Assembly (NCBI GenBank): GCA_964015035.1
Contig: CAXHCA010000028.1
Location: 1 to 55,119 of the forward strand
Source of the DNA: BQJU01 sp964015035
Lineage (GTDB): Bacteria; Bacteroidota; Bacteroidia; Chitinophagales; Saprospiraceae
Direction: 5' to 3'
DNA: 55,119 nucleotides
Of this stretch, positions 16,702-26,038 are shown one piece after another. A program made the translations under genes and the position numbers. Under the pieces are notes generated by a model. The model was not told where the DNA came from. It saw only the letters and a list, made by a program, of their open reading frames with translations, and did no database searches. Position 1 is the stretch's first letter, and each line of letters opens with the position of its first letter.

Positions 16702-16916
16702 AATTTTAAACATATTCGTATGTAGGAAAATACACTTTAGTTTTTTTACGTTATACCTTCAATTATCCCACAAATAGACAAATACCACAATTCCTACCCT
16801 TCCTTTTCCAGTTATAGCAATTAAACCTATTAACTATCCTCCAGTCTAAAGAACGTTACACTACCCGTGTAACCCAACTATTGTAACTTATTTCAAAATA
16901 TCTAAAACCTCCTCTT

Positions 16917-18596
16917 ATGGACAGAAGAGCTACCCTCGCTACCTTATTTGGCAGGAGCAAAACAGGTCAATCTTCGACGCAAAGTAAGAAGGCGACTATG
17001 GGCCTTACCCGGCAAATGACGGGGTTGGAGCCCTACACCGGTCCCTGGGGATTTGAGCAGGCTGCCCACCTTTTGCGGCGCTGTACCTTCGGCCCCACTT
17101 ATGCTGAAATGAAGCAGGCTACTGAGGATGGCCTGGATGCCACCATTGAGACGCTATTTGCAACACTTCCTCTTCCAGAGCCTCCTTTGAATTATTATTA
17201 TGAAGAAGACCCCAATGTCCCCATCGGGGAGCCCTGGATGGATGCACCCTATACCTCGGATAATGCATCAAGGCTCTATCGCCGTAGAAGTCTCTACGGC
17301 TGGACGGTAGGTCAAATTCTCAATGAGGGCATTTCCCTGCGGGAAAAAATGGTCCTTTTTTGGAATAACCACTTCGCTATCAGCGAGGTAGACGACCCTA
17401 AATTCATGCTTCAGTATACCAATGTATACCGTACTTATGCCTGGGGCAATTTCCGAGATCTAGTGAAGGAAATGACCATCAATCCGGCCATGCTGCGCTT
17501 CTTGAACGGCAATCAAAACACCAAGAATGCGCCCAATGAAAATTTTGCCCGAGAACTACTGGAGCTATTTACCATTGGGAAAGGCCCACTCGCCGGCCCC
17601 GGAGATTATACCAACTATACCGAACAGGATGTGGTGGCTATGGCCAAAGTATTGACTGGCTGGCGAGACCAAGGGTATTACTCTGAAAACCCGGATGTAA
17701 CGGTTGGCTCCTATTTTAGGCCTAACCAGCACGACACCACCGCCAAACAGCTCTCTCATCGTTTTGACAATGTGGTAATTAATGACATGGGAGAGGGGGA
17801 ATACAGCCACCTGATCGATGTGATCTTTGGCAAATCGGAAGTGGCGCGATTCATCAGTCGCAAACTGTATCGCTGGTTTGTTTATTACGACATCGATGAG
17901 GAAGCTGAAAATGAAGTTATTGAGCCTATGGCCCAAATACTCATCGATAATGACTACGAAATCCGCCCTGCCTTGGAAACACTCCTTAGGAGCAACCACT
18001 TTTTCGACATCCTCAATGTAGGTCCACTGATCAAAAATCCGATCGATTTCTCCTATTCTTTGTTTAAACAATTGCATGTTGAAATGCCGGAAGAATTGGA
18101 GGCAAAATACGTATCCTGGTTGCGCATTATGACGCTGGTCAACCTCATGGAAATGGATTATTATACCCCTCCAAGTGTCTCGGGATGGAAGGCTTATTAT
18201 CAGGAACCTCTATTCTATCGCACCTGGATCAATGCCACCACCCTGCAGGTCAGAATGGGATTCACTAGCCGGATGGCGAGTAACGGATACTTCTTCGAAG
18301 GTAACCGTATCGTGATTAACCCCTTAGCATTCATCAGCACCCTCGACAATCCGGTAGATATCAATGATCTGTTGGACGAACTCGTCAAAATTCTGTTTCC
18401 ACAACCCATTTCGGATTCACAAAAGGCTGCACTCAAAGAGTTTGTCATTCCCGGATTACCAGACTTCGAGTGGACTGCAGAGTATAGTCAATACCTCTCC
18501 AATCCGGACGATTCCGATTTGGCAGAAGCCATTGAAACCAAGTTAAGAAGCCTGTTCAATGCCATGTTGAGCATGCCGGAATTCTATTTGAGTTAA
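16917..18596 (+). CDS. DUF1800 domain-containing protein
   Basis: The 559-residue protein matches DUF1800: AAHLLRRCTFGPTYAEM near residue 43, LREKMVLFWNNHFAIS, NPAMLRFLNGNQNTKNAPNENFARELLELFTIG, and VAMAKVLTGW. These proteins have no established biochemical activity and are nearly always paired with a DUF1501 gene, as here (39 bp downstream). The N-terminus (MDRRATLATLFG) has a twin Arg like a Tat signal but lacks a clear hydrophobic stretch. No T9SS sorting domain is visible at the C-terminus. The pair is probably involved in handling an extracellular polymer or sulfated compound, but that is only suggested by genomic habit in the family. Confidence 0.93.
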   Translation: MDRRATLATLFGRSKTGQSSTQSKKATMGLTRQMTGLEPYTGPWGFEQAAHLLRRCTFGPTYAEMKQATEDGLDATIETLFATLPLPEPPLNYYYEEDPNVPIGEPWMDAPYTSDNASRLYRRRSLYGWTVGQILNEGISLREKMVLFWNNHFAISEVDDPKFMLQYTNVYRTYAWGNFRDLVKEMTINPAMLRFLNGNQNTKNAPNENFARELLELFTIGKGPLAGPGDYTNYTEQDVVAMAKVLTGWRDQGYYSENPDVTVGSYFRPNQHDTTAKQLSHRFDNVVINDMGEGEYSHLIDVIFGKSEVARFISRKLYRWFVYYDIDEEAENEVIEPMAQILIDNDYEIRPALETLLRSNHFFDILNVGPLIKNPIDFSYSLFKQLHVEMPEELEAKYVSWLRIMTLVNLMEMDYYTPPSVSGWKAYYQEPLFYRTWINATTLQVRMGFTSRMASNGYFFEGNRIVINPLAFISTLDNPVDINDLLDELVKILFPQPISDSQKAALKEFVIPGLPDFEWTAEYSQYLSNPDDSDLAEAIETKLRSLFNAMLSMPEFYLS

Positions 18597-18635
18597 CCAT
18601 TCCTTTGGCGACAGCCGAAGTCAAAATACGTTAAA

Positions 18636-20195
18636 ATGAAAAGAAGACATTTTCTACATACAACGGGTGCAGTGGTGAGTCTTCCGGTCTTGCTCAACGG
18701 TATGAAGGTCGGTACTTTACCTAAAACGGCACTTTTCAATAATATGAACTTGGAAAATGACCGGGTATTGGTCATCATCCAATTAAATGGTGGTAATGAT
18801 GGTCTCAACATGATCATTCCCATTGACCAATACGACAACCTGGCCAGTGCACGGGCTAACATTTTGCTACCCGAAAACAGCATTTTGCCAGCAACCGATG
18901 TAACTGGTTTTCACCCAATCATGACCGGTGTCAAATCCCTTTATGATGATGGAAAATTGGGCATTATTCAATCCGCCGGCTATCCGGATCAAAATCGGTC
19001 GCACTTTCGCTCCACTGATATCTGGACGAGCGGCTCTCCGGCCGGAGAGTTCTGGACCACCGGCTGGCTGGGGCGCTACTTTGAGGAACGCAACCCGGAT
19101 TTTCCGGAAAATTATCCCAATAGCGACTTTCCCGATCCGTTTGCAATTACCATGGGAAGCACCGTCTCTGAAACTTGTCAGGGAACTGTGGCCAACTTCA
19201 GTATGACCCTTAATGATCCATTCAGCTTGAGCGCCCTTACTGAAGGAGAACCTGGCGATGTGCCCAACACGCCTTACGGAGAAGAATTGACCTTCTTACG
19301 GACCGCCATTGCCCAAACCAATGCCTATTCCGAAAACATTACTACTGCCGCAGAGCAGGGTAATAATCTGGTAGCCTATCCCGACGATAATCGGCTGGCA
19401 CAGCAATTGAAGAATGTGGCGCTGTTGATGTCCGGTGGACTGCAAACCAAAGTGTATGTCGTTAGCCTAGGTGGATTTGACACCCACGCCAATCAGGTCG
19501 ACATTAACGATGCAACCATTGGAGGACATGCCAACCTTTTGGGCACCTTGTCACAGGCCATTAAAGTATTTCAGGACGATCTGCAACAACTGGGACTAGA
19601 GGAGCGTGTGATCGGCATGACTTTCTCCGAATTTGGCCGCAAGATCAAGTCCAATGATAGTTTTGGCACCGATCACGGTACTGCGGCTCCGCTAATCGTT
19701 TTTGGATCTTGTGTAAATCCACAAATTTTGGGAGATAATCCTGAAATTTCACCACAAGTGGCCGCTTCCGAAGGCGTGGCGATGCAATACGACTTCCGCG
19801 ACATCTATGGATCCATCCTAATGGACTGGTTTGAAGTGGATGAAACGGAAGTAACTAGCTCCTTGCATCCGGAATTCACTTATTTGCCGATCTTAAGGAA
19901 TTGTTCTGCAACCACTTCAACGGATACGGTCATTAAGCCGGATCTGGATTTGCGAAGCAGTCCAAACCCTTGTCGGAATATGATTCGATTCCAGTTTACG
20001 ACAACACAAGAATATGGTCGCCTGGCTATCTTCGATGCCATGGGCAGCCAGATCAAAGTCGTCTTTGGCCAGAAACTGGCGCCGGGTGCGCATGAAGTCA
20101 CGGTAGACACCAGCCAATTGCCTGCGGGCACCTATTACGCCCATTTGCAATTGGAAGGCAGACAACGCACTAGCAGATTCATTAAAATGAAATAA
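18636..20195 (+). CDS. DUF1501 domain-containing protein with Tat-like signal and T9SS sorting domain
   Basis: The 519-residue protein begins MKRRHFLHTTGAVVSLPVLL, a twin-arginine signal. The DUF1501 body (alkaline-phosphatase/sulfatase-like fold) shows VLVIIQLNGGNDGLNMIIP, PDQNRSHFRSTDIW, VVSLGGFDTHANQ, and the MTFSEFGRKIKSNDSFGTDHGTAAP block, split here only for reading. Residues about 440-519 form a T9SS type-A sorting domain (LRSSPNPCRNMIRFQF, ending SRFIKMK). It would thus be exported folded by Tat and then moved across the outer membrane by T9SS, an uncommon pairing. It follows the DUF1800 gene by 39 bp. Activity is unknown. Confidence 0.92.
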   Translation: MKRRHFLHTTGAVVSLPVLLNGMKVGTLPKTALFNNMNLENDRVLVIIQLNGGNDGLNMIIPIDQYDNLASARANILLPENSILPATDVTGFHPIMTGVKSLYDDGKLGIIQSAGYPDQNRSHFRSTDIWTSGSPAGEFWTTGWLGRYFEERNPDFPENYPNSDFPDPFAITMGSTVSETCQGTVANFSMTLNDPFSLSALTEGEPGDVPNTPYGEELTFLRTAIAQTNAYSENITTAAEQGNNLVAYPDDNRLAQQLKNVALLMSGGLQTKVYVVSLGGFDTHANQVDINDATIGGHANLLGTLSQAIKVFQDDLQQLGLEERVIGMTFSEFGRKIKSNDSFGTDHGTAAPLIVFGSCVNPQILGDNPEISPQVAASEGVAMQYDFRDIYGSILMDWFEVDETEVTSSLHPEFTYLPILRNCSATTSTDTVIKPDLDLRSSPNPCRNMIRFQFTTTQEYGRLAIFDAMGSQIKVVFGQKLAPGAHEVTVDTSQLPAGTYYAHLQLEGRQRTSRFIKMK

Positions 20196-20218
20196 AAACC
20201 CGAAAACGATCTATTTAG

Positions 20219-20396
20219 ATTAGTGCATGTTTAGAGGTGGTGCTTCAGCAGCGAAAATTGCAGGTTTTGGGTTCTCGGAAGGCTCATTTTTGAGTGCATC
20301 TCCGGCTGAGCCGAAACGGACGAAAAAATAGCCGAAAACAGGTTCGAAAACCCCGGTTTTACCGGGACTGAATGATTACCTCCAACATGCACTTAG
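20219..20396. repeat. Palindromic repeat element, long copy
   Basis: Left end ATTAGTGCATGTTTAGAGG and right end CCTCCAACATGCACTTAG are inverted repeats bounding 178 bp, with TTAG pentamers on both outer sides. The interior contains the family core in altered form (CTCCGGCTGAGCCG), a GGCTCATTTTTGAG segment, and the right-hand hairpin CCCGGT-TTT-ACCGGG near 20353-20367. It begins 23 bp after the DUF1501 stop and may act as its terminator. It is in the same interior orientation as the copy at 50493-50670, with which it is nearly collinear. Confidence 0.9.
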
Positions 20397-20448
20397 CCCG
20401 AAGGTCAATACCTCCGGGCTTTTTCATTTCAAAAGTATTGGTAATCTA

Positions 20449-22410
20449 CTAGAGGGAATATTTGACGCCTCCCATCAACCAACGACCAGGCATTTGTGCC
20501 CCCAAAATGTCTTGATAGGCTTCATCAAAGAGATTGTGAATTTGGAAATTAAGGCCAAATTGTGGCGTCAAAGCGTAACCCAATCGAACATTCCAAACCT
20601 GATAACTCGGGTTTAAGCGCGCATTGATAGCTGAGGCCACCTGCTCATTGCGATCCTTATACACCCCGTTCATAGCCAATTGCAATTTTCCTGCCTGCAA
20701 AATCAGGTTGGTCGACAACAAATGCCGGGCATGTGCTGAAATATAGACGGAAACCAGGTCTTCATCACTAGTCGTTTTCAAATAGGTATACCCCAAAGAC
20801 CATTGGATATTCATTTGATTTTCAAAGGAGTGCCTCAACCAGGATTCGATTTCGACACCCTGAGTGTTGACTTCCGCAATATTACCCGCATAGAAATAAT
20901 CAGCACCCGATTGTAGGTTTTGATTATTGGGAATATCCGCTTCATTCGTGGCAATATAATCGATCAAATTGTTCGATTGACGGAAAAATCCAGTAGCTTT
21001 CAATTGCCAATTTGAACTCAACCTGTAATCTACGCCAATTTCTTCCGACCAGGCGCGTTCCGCTTTCAGGTTAGGGTTTCCCAAGCTTCGACCAGGGGTC
21101 AAATTTTCCAGATTGAAGGAAACGTACCGTTCTGTATAATCGGCCGCTCGGATGGTTCGTCCTGCTGACCCACGCAAAGTGATGCTTGACAAGATATAGG
21201 AGGCATTCAGTTGAGGCGTAAACTCTAAACCATAGTTTTCGTCATAATCCAACCGCAAACTCCCCGTCAAATGCAATCGAGAATCTGGCCGCAAAACGCC
21301 CATAAGATAAGCTCCTGTGTGCCAATCCTGATGATCACCGCGATCCGTACTCTCTATCGAACGTCGGTCTAATTGACCACCAACATTTAGCGAAAGCTGC
21401 TCATTGGCAAGATAAAGATGATTGACATTGAAATTCCAAAATTGAGTCGCATGCAGGTTGGTTGAGGGAAAATCAGGACTGAACACAAATTCATCTGTCC
21501 CATATCGGTGCGCCAGTTTAAATTCAGTATTACTTTTAACACCTGTTCTCTGCAACTGAACGAGATTCCACCAATTGCGAGCCGTTTCTGTCGACTTGTC
21601 CAGTGGACTGGTAGTATAAAAAAACCGAGCACTAAAATCCCGATCATCATAAGCCGTTCGGGCCTGCACATGCCAATTTTCATTCAGCCGATACCCCAAA
21701 GACAGACCAAAAGTTTTCAGGTCGAAATAATTGCTGTAACCCTCCAAGGTATTGCCTTCCACCGTTTGTTCTGCGATCAATTGACCATCTGATTGGTTCA
21801 GATTAAAGCCTCCTCCGACATAAAACTTATCTTTTCTTACCGAAAACCCCTGTTGGGCACTGATCAATTTATTTTCACCATAATTGACCTGGCCATTCCA
21901 TTGGTTTCTCTCTTCCGCATTACGGCTAAAGCCCTTTGTGATAATATTGATGACGCCACCAACTGCATCGGCACCATAAATGGCAGAACTTGCCCCTCGG
22001 AGTACTTCTATGCGCTCAATTTCCGAAGGGGTGACCGGAATATAGCCATTAAAATGCGCGGTCAGTGGGTCATTGATTTTCATACCATCAACCAAAACCA
22101 TCACCTGTGAAAAAGTGGTACCACGCATACTGATGTCGCCTTGAGCACCAAAACCATTACGAGCTTGCACTTCAATCCCTGGAATGTAGCGAAACAGGTC
22201 ATCCAGTGAAGTGATGGCCATTTTTTGAATATCTTCTCCTTGCAGGATCGAGATATTTCTACCTGTTTCGGTGGTTCGAAGTGGAATTCTAGTCGTTTTA
22301 ACCATGATGGTGTCAATATCCGCCAAGTTCTGACTCCAGGCTGTGCCACTGGCGAAAACCACCCCAAAAAGCAATAGAATTAACTCTTTTCGAAAACTGC
22401 TTTGACTCAT
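20449..22410 (-). CDS. TonB-dependent outer-membrane receptor, BtuB-like size
   Basis: A 653-residue TonB-dependent receptor that would import a scarce ligand across the outer membrane using energy from TonB/ExbBD. After a signal peptide (ends SGTAWSQ), the plug domain (about 30-160) has LDDLFRYIPGIEVQARNGFG, DISMRGTTFSQVMVLVDGMK and IERIEVLRGASSAIYGADAV, all typical. The 22-strand barrel follows and ends with an aromatic-rich strand (WLMGGVKYSL). No N-terminal carboxypeptidase-like (CarboxypepD_reg) domain and no SusD partner are present, so it is more like vitamin B12 or siderophore receptors than polysaccharide SusC. No cobalamin riboswitch was seen upstream. The substrate is unknown. Confidence 0.93.
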   Translation of the reverse strand: MSQSSFRKELILLLFGVVFASGTAWSQNLADIDTIMVKTTRIPLRTTETGRNISILQGEDIQKMAITSLDDLFRYIPGIEVQARNGFGAQGDISMRGTTFSQVMVLVDGMKINDPLTAHFNGYIPVTPSEIERIEVLRGASSAIYGADAVGGVINIITKGFSRNAEERNQWNGQVNYGENKLISAQQGFSVRKDKFYVGGGFNLNQSDGQLIAEQTVEGNTLEGYSNYFDLKTFGLSLGYRLNENWHVQARTAYDDRDFSARFFYTTSPLDKSTETARNWWNLVQLQRTGVKSNTEFKLAHRYGTDEFVFSPDFPSTNLHATQFWNFNVNHLYLANEQLSLNVGGQLDRRSIESTDRGDHQDWHTGAYLMGVLRPDSRLHLTGSLRLDYDENYGLEFTPQLNASYILSSITLRGSAGRTIRAADYTERYVSFNLENLTPGRSLGNPNLKAERAWSEEIGVDYRLSSNWQLKATGFFRQSNNLIDYIATNEADIPNNQNLQSGADYFYAGNIAEVNTQGVEIESWLRHSFENQMNIQWSLGYTYLKTTSDEDLVSVYISAHARHLLSTNLILQAGKLQLAMNGVYKDRNEQVASAINARLNPSYQVWNVRLGYALTPQFGLNFQIHNLFDEAYQDILGAQMPGRWLMGGVKYSL

Positions 22411-22520
22411 CGCATTTTACTTTTAGGTCAATCTAAAAGCGGTGAAGGTAAAAAGATAAGTCAAACAAAAAAATGTGTTAACAGTCGGCCGTTTGATAAA
22501 AAAGGCCCCAATTCAAATGA

Positions 22521-22710
22521 ATTAAGAGCATGCTTGGAGCTTGCTCCTGCTGAAAACCAACATATTAGGAACCCCGATGTGAAATCGGGGCAGGCTCTGG
22601 CGTTGAGCTAAAATATTCACCTCGGCTCAGCCGAGACTCATATTTGACCTCTTAGCCAAAACCCTAATCTGCTGATCTTCAAATAGAATCCGCTCCAAAC
22701 AAGCACTAAG
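22521..22710. repeat. Palindromic repeat element, divergent copy, inverted
   Basis: This copy lies in the 379-bp gap between the TonB receptor start and the PDZ gene end. Ends are ATTAAGAGCATGCTTGGAG (left) and CTCCAAACAAGCACTAAG (right); the CTTAG-type border is on the right, so it is inverted relative to the others. The core CTCGGCTCAGCCGAG is intact at 22621-22635. The side hairpin has a different sequence (CCCCGAT-GTGAA-ATCGGGG at 22572-22590) from ACCGGGA of other copies, yet folds the same way. A further small hairpin GGAGC-TT-GCTCC lies at the left end. Nothing coding is seen in the rest of the gap. Confidence 0.75.
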
Positions 22711-22789
22711 GCCTGGGGATAGATTTCTTAAGCGGCGTATTTTTTCTGATTTTCGTTCTTTGGCTCTATACAGAATTTGGCAAAAAATC

Positions 22790-24574
22790 TCAATTTTTCT
22801 GTAGTACAATCTTTTTGGTGACAGACTGATTGCCTTGGCGGACTTCCAGAAAATAGGTACCTGCTCCATTTTGGGAAATATTGACTTCATCGTCAAAATC
22901 TCCGGAGAAAGAGCCTAGGTCATAGTTATAGATTTGACGGCCCGATTCATTGTAAATCCGTACACTGGTCTCTCCACTTTGGGGCAGTACAAAATTCAGG
23001 CGAAACATGCCTTTACTGGGATTAGGGCTCAGCTTGAGTTCCTTAATGCGCAAGTTGTTATCTACCGGCATTTTCACATTGTACTGGCGCTGCAACTCAT
23101 CAGCTTCCTGACGATTCAAGTCTTGCATTTTGATCCGTATATTATCTAAATTCATGCCTCTAGGCGTCGACCTGGGAGCAACAGCAATGCCCTCATTTTC
23201 ATCCTTCATCCAATCTGACCAATCATTATTTCTAGATTTACTAATAATCGTTTTTGTGTCGCAATAAGACTTTAGTTTCTGGCTACCTGTTTGGCTTTTC
23301 CCATTTTGGCTAAATTCTACGGTAATCGTTTTGCCCACTTCAGCATTATCAATTGCCGTACTGATATCAGTCCAATCGTACATTGGATAGCCGTTAATGC
23401 GCTTGATCACAGCACCATTTTTCAACCCCATCGCTTCGGCCGTAGAATTACTGACAATATCCACTGTCACCCCTTCTTCTTGCCGGAAAGCGTGCGAACT
23501 GCGCACCCCAAGGAAGGGTTCTTCACATTTGTCATAATCGCGGTATCGGGCATCGGAGCGACGCCCCAGGGTAACGGGCAAAGATTTGCGCTCGCTCCGG
23601 CGAATCAAGAGGAGCACGGCCTTTTCATCGGGCTTATATTTTTTAAGGATAGTGGTCAAATCCTGATTCCGGCCAGTGCGGTATTCATCAACCCCATAGA
23701 TATAGTCAAACGGCTGAACATCGGCCCTCTCGGCTGCCGTGCGCTCAATAACCTTCGTGACATAATGACCATAAAGGTTGTCAAAACCTAACTTACGGGC
23801 TTTCTCTTCCGACAACCGATCCGAATTAATCCCAAGGAAGGCATATTCCTGCGGGGTCCGATAGCTATATCCTGATGACCGCAAGCTTTGCGTCTCTGCG
23901 TGAGATTTCATCTTGGCAGTACCGGTCTTCTTTTCCCCATTTCTCAGGTATTCCACCGTGATGGTTTCCCCCACCTCCATAGCATTGATGCCCGTCCGAA
24001 TGTCCGTCCAGTCGATCATGGGATGACCATTGATGGCCGTGATGATATCTCCATCTTTCAACCCCAATTCTTCGGCGGTGGTTTTGCTGGAAACATCGAT
24101 AGGTACCCCAATTTCATCAGACTGGCACCCCGATCCTTCACTAATCCCCAAAAAAGGATCTTCATTGCTATTTCTCTTCCGTTCTTTTTTGTCAGAACGC
24201 TTGCCAAATACAATGCCGACAGAAAGCGCTTCCCTATTGCGAATCAGATGTACGGTCGCTTTATCGCCAGGTTCGTACTTGCGGATCAAATCCGTTAAAT
24301 CTTCCCGACGGCTAGTGCGGTAGTCATCTATACCATATACATAGTCAAAAGGCTTCAGGCCTGCTCGTTCTGCCGCAGTATTACCAATCACTTTGGTAAC
24401 ATAACTGCCGTATTCGTTGTTAAATCCAAGTAGTTGTGCTTTATCGCTGGAAAGGCTCTCCGAGTTTATCCCCAGAAAGGTTTCGCTACTTTGATTGGTC
24501 CAGGAATAGCTTTGTGCAAAACCCGCCTGTGCACTAACCAGGAGAGTAAGCATCAAAATATTGAGTAGTTTCAT
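22790..24574 (-). CDS. Secreted protein with four PDZ domains and T9SS sorting domain
   Basis: The 594-residue protein has a signal peptide (MKLLNILMLTLLVSAQAGFAQ), then two copies of a two-PDZ unit. Each unit has an FLGINS segment with a YVTKVI and TAAERA block, and a second PDZ with a TAEELGLKDGDIITAINGHPM or TAEAMGLKNGAVIKRINGYPM motif followed by a DWTDI segment. The two units (about residues 30-240 and 245-445) are clearly related and probably arose by tandem duplication. A T9SS type-A sorting domain (LKLSPNPSKGMFRLNF to the end) closes it. No protease domain is present, so it is likely a surface scaffold or binding protein. The frame opens earlier, but the ATG at 24574 fits the signal peptide. 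It is divergent from the DUF4403 gene over an 88-bp gap. Confidence 0.9.
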   Translation of the reverse strand: MKLLNILMLTLLVSAQAGFAQSYSWTNQSSETFLGINSESLSSDKAQLLGFNNEYGSYVTKVIGNTAAERAGLKPFDYVYGIDDYRTSRREDLTDLIRKYEPGDKATVHLIRNREALSVGIVFGKRSDKKERKRNSNEDPFLGISEGSGCQSDEIGVPIDVSSKTTAEELGLKDGDIITAINGHPMIDWTDIRTGINAMEVGETITVEYLRNGEKKTGTAKMKSHAETQSLRSSGYSYRTPQEYAFLGINSDRLSEEKARKLGFDNLYGHYVTKVIERTAAERADVQPFDYIYGVDEYRTGRNQDLTTILKKYKPDEKAVLLLIRRSERKSLPVTLGRRSDARYRDYDKCEEPFLGVRSSHAFRQEEGVTVDIVSNSTAEAMGLKNGAVIKRINGYPMYDWTDISTAIDNAEVGKTITVEFSQNGKSQTGSQKLKSYCDTKTIISKSRNNDWSDWMKDENEGIAVAPRSTPRGMNLDNIRIKMQDLNRQEADELQRQYNVKMPVDNNLRIKELKLSPNPSKGMFRLNFVLPQSGETSVRIYNESGRQIYNYDLGSFSGDFDDEVNISQNGAGTYFLEVRQGNQSVTKKIVLQKN

Positions 24575-24606
24575 GAATTTTGTATTTGATTTTCCTGTAA
24601 TGACAG

Positions 24607-24622
24607 CCTTTGTTAACAAAGG
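24607..24622. promoter_or_regulatory. Perfect 16-bp palindrome in a divergent promoter region
   Basis: CCTTTGTTAACAAAGG is a perfect palindrome lying 32 bp from the PDZ gene start and 40 bp from the DUF4403 start. A TAGATTTG (24628-24635), matching the -7 consensus for the plus-strand gene, is 5 bp away. The position fits an operator for a dimeric regulator acting on both genes. Confidence 0.45.
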
Positions 24623-24662
24623 TTGCTTAGATTTGCAAGACAAACCAGCCAATACATTTTGC

Positions 24663-26033
24663 ATGAAAACCACAAATTTTCTATTCCTGGCATTGATGAT
24701 TCATCTCTTTGCCTGTAAATCTAGCAAGCTCATCCAACCTATGGAACAATACGACCGATTTGAAGAAAAAATATCTCGAATTAATATTCCAGTTAGCATC
24801 AAAATGGAGGATCTGGAGCAAACGATCAATAAACAAATTAACGGCATCATTTATGAAGACGACACCTTTGATGACGGAGATAAAATGATGGTCAAAGCCG
24901 AAAAGAAGAAAGACATTAAGCTTCGCATTGACAGTCAGATGGTCAAATACCAAGTACCTCTCGGGTTGTGGATCACTTATGATTTGGGGCTGGGAAAGGT
25001 TTCTGCCGATGCAGATATTACCCTCGATTTTTCGACTGCATTTGTTGTCAAAGACAATTGGAGTGTTGAAACTCAAACGCAAATTACCGGTTACGAATGG
25101 CAAAAGAAACCCCGATTGACAATGGCCGGCCTTAGCATTCCCGTAGGTTTTGTAGGCAACCTGATCCTCAATCGAAGCCGGGATTTTATTGGCAAATCAC
25201 TAGACGACCAGATTGCCGAAAATTTAAAATTTGACACCCTGGTGGGTGATACCTGGAAACAGCTATTTGAACCCATTGCGGTAGCACCAGAATACAACGC
25301 CTGGCTGGTGATCCATCCATCGAAAATTGGTATGACCCCGCTAGAGGCTAATGAGGATGCCCTCCAAAGTATTTTAAAGGTAGAAGCCCTTCCCAACATT
25401 GTACTAGGAGAAAAGCCAGAAGTGACCATTCCAGAGGCCCTCCCACCTTTCCATTACGAAGCAGGTGATGATGAAGATATCGAACTGCATTTAAAAACGG
25501 CAATTTCCTTTCAAGAAGCCAAACGAATTGCCCAAAATCAACTCGTAGGAGAACGCTTTGAGCAGGGAAAAAAGGCTGTAACAATCGAAGACATAGATCT
25601 TTATGGGCAAGGAAATAAGATTGTGGTCAACACTAAACTATCGGGCAGTTATAATGGAAACATTTTTCTAACAGGCAAACCGGTTTTTAACGAACGTCGT
25701 AGCGCCATTGATATTGAAGACCTCAATTTCACATTGGAAACCCGCAACTTCCTCTTTAAATCTGCCGGATGGTTATTGCGCAGTACCATCAACAATAAGA
25801 TCAAGGACAACCTCAATTTTCTATTAGATTATAATTTGACGGAAATCCAATCTCAGATCAAGCAGCAGTTAGAGGATTATGAAATCACTAAAGGGGCCAA
25901 TCTCAAAGGAAAATTAGATGAATTGGCCATCACCAATGTATACCTGACTCCGGACGGCATCAGGTTGGATTTGGGCATCACCGGAGAAATACAATTGCAG
26001 ATTAGCCAACTACTTCCAGAAACAGGAAAATAA
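24663..26033 (+). CDS. DUF4403 family lipoprotein
   Basis: The 456-residue protein has a lipoprotein signal with Cys at about residue 17 (IHLFACKSSK). The body fits DUF4403: early SRINIPVSIKMEDLEQTINKQ, then the VPLGLWITYDLGLGKVSAD strand block, and a second similar half with EAKRIAQNQLVGERFEQGKKAVTIED. The pattern suggests a two-domain TULIP-like lipid-binding fold, which I know as a proposal for this family rather than from this sequence. It acts in the envelope; its ligand is unknown. The ATG at 24663 is chosen because it puts the signal peptide first. It is divergent from the PDZ protein gene and convergent with a small lipoprotein gene 5 bp away. Confidence 0.88.
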   Translation: MKTTNFLFLALMIHLFACKSSKLIQPMEQYDRFEEKISRINIPVSIKMEDLEQTINKQINGIIYEDDTFDDGDKMMVKAEKKKDIKLRIDSQMVKYQVPLGLWITYDLGLGKVSADADITLDFSTAFVVKDNWSVETQTQITGYEWQKKPRLTMAGLSIPVGFVGNLILNRSRDFIGKSLDDQIAENLKFDTLVGDTWKQLFEPIAVAPEYNAWLVIHPSKIGMTPLEANEDALQSILKVEALPNIVLGEKPEVTIPEALPPFHYEAGDDEDIELHLKTAISFQEAKRIAQNQLVGERFEQGKKAVTIEDIDLYGQGNKIVVNTKLSGSYNGNIFLTGKPVFNERRSAIDIEDLNFTLETRNFLFKSAGWLLRSTINNKIKDNLNFLLDYNLTEIQSQIKQQLEDYEITKGANLKGKLDELAITNVYLTPDGIRLDLGITGEIQLQISQLLPETGK

Positions 26034-26038
26034 GTCGT

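Noticed and set aside
17565..18077. Open frame of 170 codons on the minus strand
   Set aside because: Antisense to the DUF1800 gene, whose conserved motifs cover the same bases.
22411..22520. Cobalamin riboswitch before the BtuB-like receptor
   Set aside because: No B12-box-like GCCACTG sequence or suitable structure was found in the leader.
22402..22896. Short frames in the gap before the TonB receptor and across the divergent repeat
   Set aside because: They overlap the repeat element and lack any recognisable product or start context.
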